Assembly: GCA_038396605.1 (NCBI GenBank)
Contig: CP121690.1
Coordinates: 372,001-436,000, forward strand
Length of the DNA stretch: 64,000 nt
From: Eubacteriales bacterium mix99
GTDB taxonomy: Bacteria; Bacillota; Clostridia; Caldicoprobacterales; DTU083
Reading direction: 5' to 3'
Shown: one piece after another, positions 1 to 8,095 of the stretch
Position numbering within the stretch: the stretch's first letter is position 1
Layout of the letters: each line of letters starts with the position of its first letter
Made by a program: the position numbers and the translations under genes
The notes under the pieces: model-generated
What the model saw: only the letters and a program-made list of their open reading frames with translations
Databases searched by the model: none
Told to the model about the DNA's origin: nothing

Positions 1-1047
1 GCTGCCGCTGCCCTGATAGCGGGGCGTTTTGGCAAAAGCGCCGAGAAAAGCAACTTTCTGCCGGCCGTCCAGCGGCAGTACTTTCCTTTCGTTTTTCAGC
101 AGTACCATGCTTTGGCAGGCAATATCAAAGGCCAGCTCATGATCCCTGTCCCGGTCAAACACCGCATGGGGATCCCGGTTTTCCAGAAAACGCTGACTGA
201 TACGGAGAATCCGTTCCACGGCAGTATCCAGAACCGATTCCTTCAACCGGCCATCCCGAACGGCCTGTACAATCTCAGCGTCATTTACACCGCCGCTTCC
301 GGGCATCTCCAGATCCTGACCGGCAATCAGCCCGGCCACCCGGTCATCGCAGGCGCCCCAGTCCGTCACCACATATCCGTCAAATCCCCATTCCTTCCGC
401 AGGATTTCCGTCAGCAGCCGGGGACTCTGGGACACATATTCCCCGTTGATCCGATTGTAACTGCACATGACCGTCCATGGCTTTGCCTGGCGGACCACCT
501 GTTCAAATGCTGCCAGATAAATTTCCCGCAGGGTTCGCTCATCGATTTCCGCGGAAACAGACATGCGCCGTTCTTCCTGATTGTTGGCGGCAAAGTGTTT
601 TACGCTTACGCCCACATGCCGGCTCTGAACCCCTTCGGTAAAGGCAGCGCCCAGTTGTCCGGCCAGATATGGATCCTCGGAATAGTATTCAAAATTCCGG
701 CCGCACAGGGGACTGCGCTTGATATTGATCCCCGGTCCAAGGAGCACGCCGACATCTTCGGCCTGACATTCGTTGCCCAGTGCCACGCCCATCTTCCGCA
801 GCAGTTCCGGGTCAAAAGACGACGCCAGACCGCAGGCGGCAGGAAAACAAACCGCCTCAATGGAATCGTTGATGCCGAGATGGTCGCCTTTCTGATCCTG
901 CTTTCTCAATCCGTGAGGTCCGTCCGACACCATTATGCTTTCCACGCCAAGCCGCTCAACCGGTTTTAAGTGCCAGAAATCGAGACCGCTGCACAGGGAT
1001 GCTTTCTCTTCCAGAGTCATCCGGGCAATTACATTTTTGATGTTCAT
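1..1047 (-). CDS. Glycoside hydrolase family 3 (beta-glucosidase-like), 3' end off the left edge
   Basis: Translation leftward from the ATG at 1047 (AGGTGCA-type ribosome binding site just upstream) gives the N-terminal (alpha/beta)8 domain of a GH3 enzyme. Visible motifs are VSDGPHGLR near residue 35, the KHFAANNQE substrate-binding block, and VVTDWGA, whose Asp at about residue 229 is the expected catalytic nucleophile. The start of the second domain is also present before the window ends. Family members release terminal beta-glucosyl (sometimes xylosyl or arabinosyl) residues from oligosaccharides. There is no signal peptide, so a cytoplasmic enzyme acting on imported oligosaccharides is likely. 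Exact substrate cannot be read from the sequence. Confidence 0.92.
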   Translation of the reverse strand, partial: MNIKNVIARMTLEEKASLCSGLDFWHLKPVERLGVESIMVSDGPHGLRKQDQKGDHLGINDSIEAVCFPAACGLASSFDPELLRKMGVALGNECQAEDVGVLLGPGINIKRSPLCGRNFEYYSEDPYLAGQLGAAFTEGVQSRHVGVSVKHFAANNQEERRMSVSAEIDERTLREIYLAAFEQVVRQAKPWTVMCSYNRINGEYVSQSPRLLTEILRKEWGFDGYVVTDWGACDDRVAGLIAGQDLEMPGSGGVNDAEIVQAVRDGRLKESVLDTAVERILRISQRFLENRDPHAVFDRDRDHELAFDIACQSMVLLKNERKVLPLDGRQKVAFLGAFAKTPRYQGSGS

Positions 1048-1283
1048 GACTGCACCTCCATAGTTTAGGGAAACCCTTTACAAAAACTCTCCTGTCCTTC
1101 CATTGCATCCTATCACAAAATCCGCTATGGGTAAATCATGCTCCATTCCATACATATGTCTCACCTCTCCCGTTTCCCGTTCCACGGGGCCTGATTCCGG
1201 GCAAACCGGCTGTCCATTTTTTTCGCCCCAGCCCGGAATCCTTTTTTATATTTTATGACAATGAATAGGTTCTGTTACCCTGT

Positions 1284-2387
1284 TTATTCAAGGCTCAGAA
1301 TAAAATCGCATAAATCCATGGAAGAGTTGGGACGGGCCATGTAATTCATCCGGCTGATCATGGTATGAACCTTTTCCGTATTGGTCAGCAGCTGATAAAC
1401 CGCTTCATCGGCAGGAAAGGTTTTGCTTGCCTTCATTGCCAGGCCATTGTTCAGGAGAAACTCCACATTGCGGTCCTCCTGTCCGGGAATGGGATCAATC
1501 AGCAGCATGGGAAGCCCCTTAGCCAGGCTTTCCGATACGGTCAGTCCCCCTGGTTTGGTAAGGATGCAGTTGGATGCATCCATCATAACATCGACATTTT
1601 TTACAAAGCCATAGTTATATATGGATCTGGCAAGATCCAGTTCATCGAGTTTTGCCTTCAGACTGCGGTTGTTTCCGCAAACGGACAGAATCTGAAAGTC
1701 CAGATTCAGGCGATCGATCTGCTTCACTGCCTTCGCCACATCCCCATGGCCCATGCTGCCGCTCATTATCAGTACGGTGTCCTTGTCCTGGATGGAAAGA
1801 GCTGCACGGGCTTCTCCCACCGGCATTCTTTTTGCAAACTTTTTATTGATGGGGATCCCGAAGGATTTCAGACGGTCCTCCCTCAGTCCCTTTCTCACAG
1901 CCTGCCTGGAAAGCAGTTCATTGGCAATGATATAGAAGTCCAGGTCCGCCTCTTCCCAGAACGGATGGATGGTAAAATCGGTCACGATGCCGATTATCCT
2001 GGCACGAAGGCCGACACGGCGCCGGATCTGCGTTAAAATCTGCGCAGGAAAAATATGCGTGCAGACAATGACATCCGGGTCGTATTCATCAATATAGCAG
2101 ACCAGTTTTTTTGCCCATATGGAATTGGCCTTCCGGTCCACGGACATTTTCAGATTGTTTTTCTCCAGCTTTTCCGCCGCGCGATAGATCTTGCCATATA
2201 AAGCCGGGGTCAGTTTGATGGACAGCAGATAGCCCTGGGAAATTGACGCCTTTAAAATTGGGTTGATGTATTCAAATGTGTCCAGCATAATGCAGTCCAC
2301 ATTTTTTTCCCGCAGACACTCCATCACAGACTTTCCTGTCTGATTATGCCCTTGTCCGGCTGTAACCGATAAAAAAAGGACCTTCAT
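1284..2387 (-). CDS. MGDG synthase-like glycosyltransferase (GT28, diacylglycerol glucosyltransferase type)
   Basis: The 367-residue protein starts MKVLFLSVTAGQGHNQTGKS, the glycine-rich acceptor motif of the MGDG_synth/MurG superfamily. It ends with a GT28 C-terminal domain in which GGLTVSESLAKGLP and PIPGQEDRN form the UDP-sugar binding region. Relatives such as UgtP move glucose or galactose from UDP-sugar onto diacylglycerol at the inner face of the membrane, giving glycolipids and lipoteichoic acid anchors. The length is typical. It stands alone, with about 240 bp separating it from the GH3 gene. The precise acceptor lipid is inferred from family only. Confidence 0.88.
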   Translation of the reverse strand: MKVLFLSVTAGQGHNQTGKSVMECLREKNVDCIMLDTFEYINPILKASISQGYLLSIKLTPALYGKIYRAAEKLEKNNLKMSVDRKANSIWAKKLVCYIDEYDPDVIVCTHIFPAQILTQIRRRVGLRARIIGIVTDFTIHPFWEEADLDFYIIANELLSRQAVRKGLREDRLKSFGIPINKKFAKRMPVGEARAALSIQDKDTVLIMSGSMGHGDVAKAVKQIDRLNLDFQILSVCGNNRSLKAKLDELDLARSIYNYGFVKNVDVMMDASNCILTKPGGLTVSESLAKGLPMLLIDPIPGQEDRNVEFLLNNGLAMKASKTFPADEAVYQLLTNTEKVHTMISRMNYMARPNSSMDLCDFILSLE

Positions 2388-2484
2388 AACGATCTCTCTC
2401 TTCCCTTGTATACTCCATATTTGCTTTTCCCCCCTATTTTAACTTATTTCCGATGTTCCTTCCAGTAAAACTTTTCTTTCGCTT

Positions 2485-2666
2485 ATCAGCGGGCACGACT
2501 TTTTTGCTTTTCGGGAAAGCAAACCGTAATGGTCAATTTTCCGGCCGCGTAATCTGCTTGAATGCTGCATGCTGCCTCCCATGCGTTCTGTCAATTGCTT
2601 TGCGATGGAAAGCCCCAGGCCTGTGGAAACAGCGACACGTCCATTTTTATCTCTTCCCGGGCGGAA
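2485..2666 (-). pseudogene. Relic of a sensor histidine kinase C-terminus
   Basis: On the minus strand one frame reads RDKNGRVAVSTGLGLSIAK followed by QLTERMGGSM, an unmistakable G2 ATP-lid box of an HATPase_c domain. About 30 bases later the frame shifts, and the second frame reads DYAAGKLTITVCFPEKQ to a TGA at 2485-2487, which matches the usual last strand of such kinases. No start, HisKA or N-box is visible upstream, so only about 60 codons of a former kinase remain. No cognate response regulator is next to it. The upper boundary is approximate. Confidence 0.6.
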
Positions 2667-2844
2667 ACAATGATGGAGTAGCGAAAGAGTTCGCGTTTTT
2701 CGTGATACTGTTATGGCATTTTCATGACCGGACAGGAACGCTGCAGGACCAAAGCAGGGAAAGCCAGGAACGAAAAGAAGAAGCCGCCTAAAATAAGCGA
2801 CTCCTTCCATAATTTCTCTGTCAGTTCATTGTACTCCGACTTTC

Positions 2845-3027
2845 TTATGCCTCTGCCACTCCACGGCAACCACCAAAGAACCTTCCTCCGCCAAACATAA
2901 TGACAAGAATCAGGAAGAAGAAGAGTAATTCGGATCCGGACTCGAACAGTCCGCAGTTGCAGAAGAAGATAACCAGCAGAAGGAAGAAGAATAACAAGCT
3001 GTCATCGTCTCTACCGAAGAATCCCAT
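2845..3027 (-). CDS. Small hydrophobic protein (YjcZ-like, possibly sporulation-associated)
   Basis: A 60-residue protein with a GAGGGGG ribosome binding site 6-8 bases before the ATG. It is an internal duplication: SLLFFFLLLVIFFCNCGLF is repeated as ELLFFFLILVIMFGGG, giving two short hydrophobic segments rich in Phe/Leu, then a Gly-rich tail. Such peptides are common in Clostridia and Bacilli and several are spore-coat or forespore-membrane proteins. That role is inferred from general resemblance only. It is monocistronic. Confidence 0.6.
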   Translation of the reverse strand: MGFFGRDDDSLLFFFLLLVIFFCNCGLFESGSELLFFFLILVIMFGGGRFFGGCRGVAEA

Positions 3028-3132
3028 ACTTAAACCCCCTCTTTGAATTGTAAAGTATCAGGCACAGGGATTTTATCCCGGTATGCCCTTCACTTACAGT
3101 ATATGAGGAAATAATCAATGGGTGTATGGCAA

Positions 3133-4386
3133 TCAGTCAAATAAAATCACACCGGAATCCAGCAGAACCTTCTGTACGGCATCGGCAGGCAGTTCACGGG
3201 GAAGAACGTCCTTCTGTGCCGACAGTGCCGCTGCAATACCTGCCGCCTGCCCCAGGGGAATCGCAATCTTCATGACCCGATAGGAGGCATGGGCCCGGTG
3301 CGTACCGGAGATGCAGCGTCCGGTTACGATCAGCCCGTCAATTTTTCGGGGAATCAGACAGCGAAGGGGGATATCGTAGGGCCTGGTCTTTTTGGCCTTT
3401 CCTTCCGCCTGTCCTCCTCCTGTGGGATTGTGAATATCCACCGAAAACCTCGCATTATGCACTACAACATCGGGAAAGCGCGCTCCCGTCAATACGTCCT
3501 CATCGGTCAGTACATACTCTCCCAGGATCCGTCTGGTTTCCCGCACGCCCAACACATCGGCGCTGTCCTTCAGTCTGCAGTCCCCATATCCCGGTATATA
3601 TTTCCGGAGAAAATCCACGACCTGAACGATCTGCTCCCTCAGGAGAAGTTCTGCCTTGATCAGATCCTTCCGATCGGTTCCGTCGGTATGATTTGCCTGT
3701 GTGGTATTACACAGCACCTCGCCCTTGTTCACATGCGGATAAAGCCGCACCACACTGACGTTCTCCGGCAGCCTTCCTTCGTCATTGGCCTTGATACAAT
3801 ATTCATCGTAGCGCATCCCATGAACCGGAGTGGCACATTCCTCTCCGTAACAGAATACTGCCCAATCCGTATCCACATTTTCCAACGTAAACATCAGTGT
3901 CGCCGGCTGCACCAGTTTATCTCCCGGTCGTCCCATCCCATATTCCGCTCCTGCGCAATAGGCAGCCAGACCATCTCCCGTGGCATCCACCACCACATCA
4001 CCATAGATCTCTTCCAATCCGTTTTTTCCGGCGATCACCAAACCGCGGATGGTATTGCCCTCCATAATGGCATCTGCAACCTGGGTCTGCACGTAAATAT
4101 CCACCCCTGCATCGGAAACCCATCTGGGCAGGGCCATCTTGGCCCACTCCACATCATGCATCCTTTGAGGGCCCCCGACTTTCAGAAGATCGCATATCTC
4201 CTCCGTCATGGTGCCTTTGTCCGTCGATCCCATAATCGGGCCGACGTGCCCGGAAGTCAGATTGCCGCCCAAAACCCCGTTTTTCTCAATCACAGCTGTC
4301 CGGGCGCCCAGTCTTGCCGCGGACACTGCCGCAGCCAGGCCGGCTGGCCCTCCTCCTGCCACGATCACATCGTACTTCTCTGACAT
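3133..4386 (-). CDS. FAD-dependent oxidoreductase (FAD_oxidored family)
   Basis: The protein begins MSEKYDVIVAGGGPAGLAAA, an N-terminal Rossmann dinucleotide fold, followed by ARTAVIEKNGVLGGN. The FAD-closing strand GLIVTGRCISGTHRAHASYR lies near the C-terminus. The ATG at 4386 was chosen because AGAGGAG precedes it by 9 bases; the longer frame to 4464 has no signal. Members of this family occur beside sugar transporters and YesMN regulators and are assumed to oxidise a carbohydrate-derived substrate. It is the last gene of the leftward ABC-transporter operon, 160 bp after the binding protein gene. The substrate is unknown. Confidence 0.85.
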   Translation of the reverse strand: MSEKYDVIVAGGGPAGLAAAVSAARLGARTAVIEKNGVLGGNLTSGHVGPIMGSTDKGTMTEEICDLLKVGGPQRMHDVEWAKMALPRWVSDAGVDIYVQTQVADAIMEGNTIRGLVIAGKNGLEEIYGDVVVDATGDGLAAYCAGAEYGMGRPGDKLVQPATLMFTLENVDTDWAVFCYGEECATPVHGMRYDEYCIKANDEGRLPENVSVVRLYPHVNKGEVLCNTTQANHTDGTDRKDLIKAELLLREQIVQVVDFLRKYIPGYGDCRLKDSADVLGVRETRRILGEYVLTDEDVLTGARFPDVVVHNARFSVDIHNPTGGGQAEGKAKKTRPYDIPLRCLIPRKIDGLIVTGRCISGTHRAHASYRVMKIAIPLGQAAGIAAALSAQKDVLPRELPADAVQKVLLDSGVILFD

Positions 4387-4441
4387 GAAACCACTCCTCT
4401 TTTTCAGCCAGGTTAACATCAACCGTAAATTAACCCTAATG

Positions 4442-4471
4442 ACAACCGGAGGCCAAATATGCACCGGTTGT
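4442..4471 (-). other. Intercistronic hairpin between binding-protein and oxidoreductase genes
   Basis: A perfect 8-bp inverted repeat (ACAACCGG / CCGGTTGT) separated by 14 bases. No T-run follows on the minus strand, so it is unlikely to be a strong terminator. A stem at this place could stabilise the binding-protein mRNA end and lower expression of the downstream oxidoreductase. Confidence 0.45.
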
Positions 4472-4546
4472 AACAGCTCAAGATCCCATTCTGCGAGTAT
4501 TATAACACTTATCTAAACAACTCATCTGTAATTTATAATCCAATTC

Positions 4547-6082
4547 TTATTTGGCCTGTTCCTGATACCATTCATTTCGCTCTTTCGTTATTTCTCTTCC
4601 TCCCTGATTTTCCCACTGATTCAGGAAATCATCATATTCCTTCATAGGCTTGACACCCATAATGAACTGAGTAAAGGTATCCTGTACAAAAGCATTTAAT
4701 GATTGAATGTACTTTCCCTCTGCAGGGAGAGGTGGCATATAAGCCAGGGCAGGCTTCACTGCATACTGATCATATTTGTTGTTCAATGTCTCAAAGGCTT
4801 CCCCAAGGCTCGGATCCCGCCAGATTCGCGCCAGCCACATATCAGGATAAATCTTCTCATCAAAGCCATTTAAGTAAGCATAGGCATTCCCACGCTGTTT
4901 GGTGAACTCCGGCATAATCGGACGGTATTTATTCCCATCTTCAACTTTATACGTAACGCCTTCCTCGCCCAATGTCAAAAACGTAAAATTCTTGGGGTCC
5001 AATTTGGCATCCATAAAGGAAACCGCATGCTTAATATTCGGGCTTTTCTTCATCACACCACTTACATTGTTAAGACTAAAGCCTGCAGGGACAATACCCA
5101 CCTTTCCGTTTTCATCTTTCAGTGGAAATATTAATGATATTTTCCCTTCCGGTACATTCTTTTGCAGAGCCTCAGGAGTTCCTACCGCTCTCAGCCAACC
5201 ATAAGGCATTGCCGCCGCCTTTCCACTGGTAAATTTCGCAAGGATAGTATCTGATTTATTCATGGAGAAATCTTTATCCAGCAGACCTTCATCATATAAT
5301 TTCTTCATGAAGGTCAGATATTTCTTCATCTGAGGCAATTTACCATACCAGGTGATTTCTCCATTCCTCTCAGGCCATGCATCATAGAGATCAAAAGCAC
5401 TCAGGATAATCGGGTTGAATGGGTTATCCGATGTATAGGGTATCATGTCCGGTTTCTTCTGCTTTATCGTTTTCAACATGCTATAGAACCCATCAAGATC
5501 CGTGGGAACCGGCAAGGACAATTCGTCCAAAATATCCTGTCGCACTGCAAGACAGGCATCAATATTAGGTCTTTCCGTTATCTGCGGAATCCCATATGTC
5601 TTCCCATCCTTACGGATTGTTTGAAAACTTTCTTCAGATATCGAATTTAAAATATTTTTCCCATGAGTTGCAAGTACATCATCCAATTGCGCATAAATTC
5701 CCTGAGAGACCAAACGACTGTAATCAATAGGTGCAAGCTTCAGAATGTCATAAACAGTACCTCCGGAAACCTCCAGATTAAGTTTTTCACCGGGGTTATC
5801 CGCCGGCAGCATAAAGTATTCCACATCATAGCCGGTGCGCTCCACTACATCATGATAAGTAGGATCGTTGTTGATATCCACATCAGGTGCGTACCAAGTC
5901 AAAATTTTTAATTTTGGCTTTTTGGAATTGGAGGATTTTGAATTATCCTCCGTATTTTTTTGTTGAGACAAATCTGATTTTGCTTTACCGGCGTTACCGG
6001 ATTGTCCTTTGCTGCAGGCAGTAATCGAGAGAAGTAAAGCCGTCACCAAGAGAAGACATACAATTGATTTTTTGATTTTCAT
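4547..6082 (-). CDS. Extracellular solute-binding lipoprotein of a sugar ABC transporter (LplA-like)
   Basis: The 511-residue protein has a lipoprotein signal peptide (MKIKKSIVCLLLVTALLL, lipobox LSITAC) and a Ser/Asn/Lys-rich linker. A family-1 type binding fold of the LplA/YtcQ group follows (YDVEYFMLPADNPGEKLN, YGIPQITERP, YGWLRAVGTPEAL). The start has an AGGAGGG site 8 bases upstream. It follows two permease genes in the same operon, giving the usual uptake system without its own ATPase, which is generally supplied by a shared MsmX-type protein. Ligands of this group are oligosaccharides such as rhamnogalacturonan fragments; the specific one here is not known. Confidence 0.9.
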   Translation of the reverse strand: MKIKKSIVCLLLVTALLLSITACSKGQSGNAGKAKSDLSQQKNTEDNSKSSNSKKPKLKILTWYAPDVDINNDPTYHDVVERTGYDVEYFMLPADNPGEKLNLEVSGGTVYDILKLAPIDYSRLVSQGIYAQLDDVLATHGKNILNSISEESFQTIRKDGKTYGIPQITERPNIDACLAVRQDILDELSLPVPTDLDGFYSMLKTIKQKKPDMIPYTSDNPFNPIILSAFDLYDAWPERNGEITWYGKLPQMKKYLTFMKKLYDEGLLDKDFSMNKSDTILAKFTSGKAAAMPYGWLRAVGTPEALQKNVPEGKISLIFPLKDENGKVGIVPAGFSLNNVSGVMKKSPNIKHAVSFMDAKLDPKNFTFLTLGEEGVTYKVEDGNKYRPIMPEFTKQRGNAYAYLNGFDEKIYPDMWLARIWRDPSLGEAFETLNNKYDQYAVKPALAYMPPLPAEGKYIQSLNAFVQDTFTQFIMGVKPMKEYDDFLNQWENQGGREITKERNEWYQEQAK

Positions 6083-6162
6083 AATAGAGCCCTCCTAAAG
6101 ATTGTTATATTCTCGCAGAATGTTCTAAGCATAACCCCTTACATACGTTAAAGTTCAATGTG

Positions 6163-7038
6163 CTATCCCTTAACAGATCCAACTGTTATCCCGGTAACAA
6201 AATACTTCTGCAAATAGGGATAAAAAAGCAAAATGGGCAGGGTAGCAGCAAAAATGGTGGCAGCCTGAACTCCTCCCGGAGATAAGTTCATAAATTCATC
6301 TGCCGACATATCATTTTGCAGCTGTGTCGCTGAAATAATCAGATCGTTCAAATATAGCTGCAATGTTCGTTTACCAGGACTGCTGATAAACATTCTGGCA
6401 TGGAAATAATTATTCCAGTATCCAACCGCATAAAACAAGGTCATTGATGCCAGCACAGGAAGACACATCGGCAGAACTATGGAGAACAATATTCTCGTTG
6501 GACCTGCTCCGTCAATTTCAGCTGATTCTTCAATACTTTCCGGCAACCCTTCCATATAGGATTTGATTATCAGCATATTGAACTGAGCCAATAAGAAAGG
6601 TATGATCAGTGACCATAAGGTATCAATGAGATTCAGCATCTTCATCAACATATAAGATGGTACAATCCCACCATAAAATATCATGCTGAATACAAACAAC
6701 AGCAATAAAAATTTTCTCCCCCGCAGCCAGGATTTGGACAGCGGATAAGCAGTTAATACCGTAACTATCATGCTCAGAACTGTTCCAATAACAGTTATCA
6801 GTATCGTGTTGCGATATGAACTGTAAAAGTCATGCTTTGATAACACATATTTATAATATTCCAATTCAAAGCCCCTAGGCAAAATACCAACAGTATTGGA
6901 GATAACATACTTTGAATCGCTTAAGGAAACTGCCAGTATGTGTAATATAGGTATAAGTGTCAAAAAGCCTGTCAGTGTAAGAAGAATATAGTTTATAGTG
7001 ATGAAACTACGATCGCCTTTTGTCTTCCTATTCTGCAT
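6163..7038 (-). CDS. Carbohydrate ABC transporter permease (LplC/YtcP-like)
   Basis: A polytopic membrane protein with about six transmembrane segments and the EAA loop SIEESAEIDGAGPTRILFSI near the middle, which contacts the ATPase. The C-terminus KYFVTGITVGSVKG is typical of the LplC subgroup. The ATG at 7038 is preferred because GGAGGGG lies 8 bases upstream; the ATG at 7053 sits inside that site. It starts 17 bp after the end of the upstream permease gene, indicating translational linkage. It pairs with the neighbouring permease to form the channel. Confidence 0.9.
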   Translation of the reverse strand: MQNRKTKGDRSFITINYILLTLTGFLTLIPILHILAVSLSDSKYVISNTVGILPRGFELEYYKYVLSKHDFYSSYRNTILITVIGTVLSMIVTVLTAYPLSKSWLRGRKFLLLLFVFSMIFYGGIVPSYMLMKMLNLIDTLWSLIIPFLLAQFNMLIIKSYMEGLPESIEESAEIDGAGPTRILFSIVLPMCLPVLASMTLFYAVGYWNNYFHARMFISSPGKRTLQLYLNDLIISATQLQNDMSADEFMNLSPGGVQAATIFAATLPILLFYPYLQKYFVTGITVGSVKG

Positions 7039-7054
7039 TATCCACCCCTCCATT

Positions 7055-7984
7055 CTACCAAATGCTATAATCCGTTACTTTCTTGCTCAGATAATTACCG
7101 CCAATTACCATGATAAAGCTGATAACTGAATTGAACAATCCTGCAGCTGTCCCCATACTATAATCCATTTTCCCAAGTCCCATTCGATAAACATACGTAT
7201 CAATAATATCGGCGGTGGAATATACGCCCGGATTATACATCACAAGTATTTGTTCAAATCCGGCATTTAGTATGCTTCCCATCCTTAATGCCAGCATCAT
7301 GGCAACAGTTGGCATAATACCAGGTAAAGTAATATACCAGATCTGCTGCATTTTTTGAGCTCCATCAATAGTTGCAGCCTCATATAGTTCACCATTTATT
7401 CCAGTTATAGCAGAAAGATATATAATACTTCCCCAGCCCATCTCCTTCCAGCCATCACTAAAAACCAATGTCCATCGGAATACCTGCGGATCACTGAAAA
7501 AGCCAATTGGTTGTAATCCGATATCTGTAAGTAGAGCATTTACTGCTCCATAGCTTCCAAGTAATGTGGATAAAATACCGAATACAACAACCCAGGAAAG
7601 AAAATGGGGAAGATATACCACCGTCTGGAGTGTTTTTTTGTATCGTATAGATGGAATCTCACTGATTAACACTGCTAATATAATCGGAACCGGAAAAAGA
7701 GCAAATAACTTCATAAGGCTTATGATAATAGTATTCTGAAATACATGGGCAAAATCTCCATAAGAAAAAAGCTTCTTGAAATTATCAATTCCTACAAAAG
7801 GACTTAGAAATAAAGATTCCAGAATGTTATCTCCTGCAAAAATTTGAAAATCCTGAAATGCCATAGTCAATCCTATTAATGGAAGGAACTTATAAATAAT
7901 AACGTATAATAGCCCTGGAATCAGCATCAGATAAAGGGGATAGTAACGCTTCCAATACTCCTTTCCCCCGGACTTCATATGCAT
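7055..7984 (-). CDS. Sugar ABC transporter permease (LplB-like)
   Basis: 309 residues with several hydrophobic segments, starting at ATG 7984 behind AAAGGAGG with 9-base spacing. The EAA motif ELYEAATIDGAQKMQQIWYI is present. The C-terminal VTDYSIW ending is characteristic of LplB-type permeases, which have an N-terminal hydrophilic stretch (SGGKEYWKRYYPLYLM). It is the first transporter gene after the sensor kinase and forms the heterodimeric channel with the next permease. Confidence 0.9.
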   Translation of the reverse strand: MHMKSGGKEYWKRYYPLYLMLIPGLLYVIIYKFLPLIGLTMAFQDFQIFAGDNILESLFLSPFVGIDNFKKLFSYGDFAHVFQNTIIISLMKLFALFPVPIILAVLISEIPSIRYKKTLQTVVYLPHFLSWVVVFGILSTLLGSYGAVNALLTDIGLQPIGFFSDPQVFRWTLVFSDGWKEMGWGSIIYLSAITGINGELYEAATIDGAQKMQQIWYITLPGIMPTVAMMLALRMGSILNAGFEQILVMYNPGVYSTADIIDTYVYRMGLGKMDYSMGTAAGLFNSVISFIMVIGGNYLSKKVTDYSIW

Positions 7985-8095
7985 CCCGATCAGCCTCCTT
8001 TTTCTTTTACAGCATCATTTTAAACAATCAGGCAGATCGGTACAATACAAGGATTTTACGTTATCATCACATTTTTAGGATTGGATGATAAGATT

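Noticed and set aside
1193-1240. Inverted repeat GATTCCGGGC / GCCCGGAATC followed by CTTTTTTA on the plus strand
   Set aside because: The loop is 28 bases and no plus-strand gene ends there; for the minus-strand gene there is no T-run. Left unassigned.
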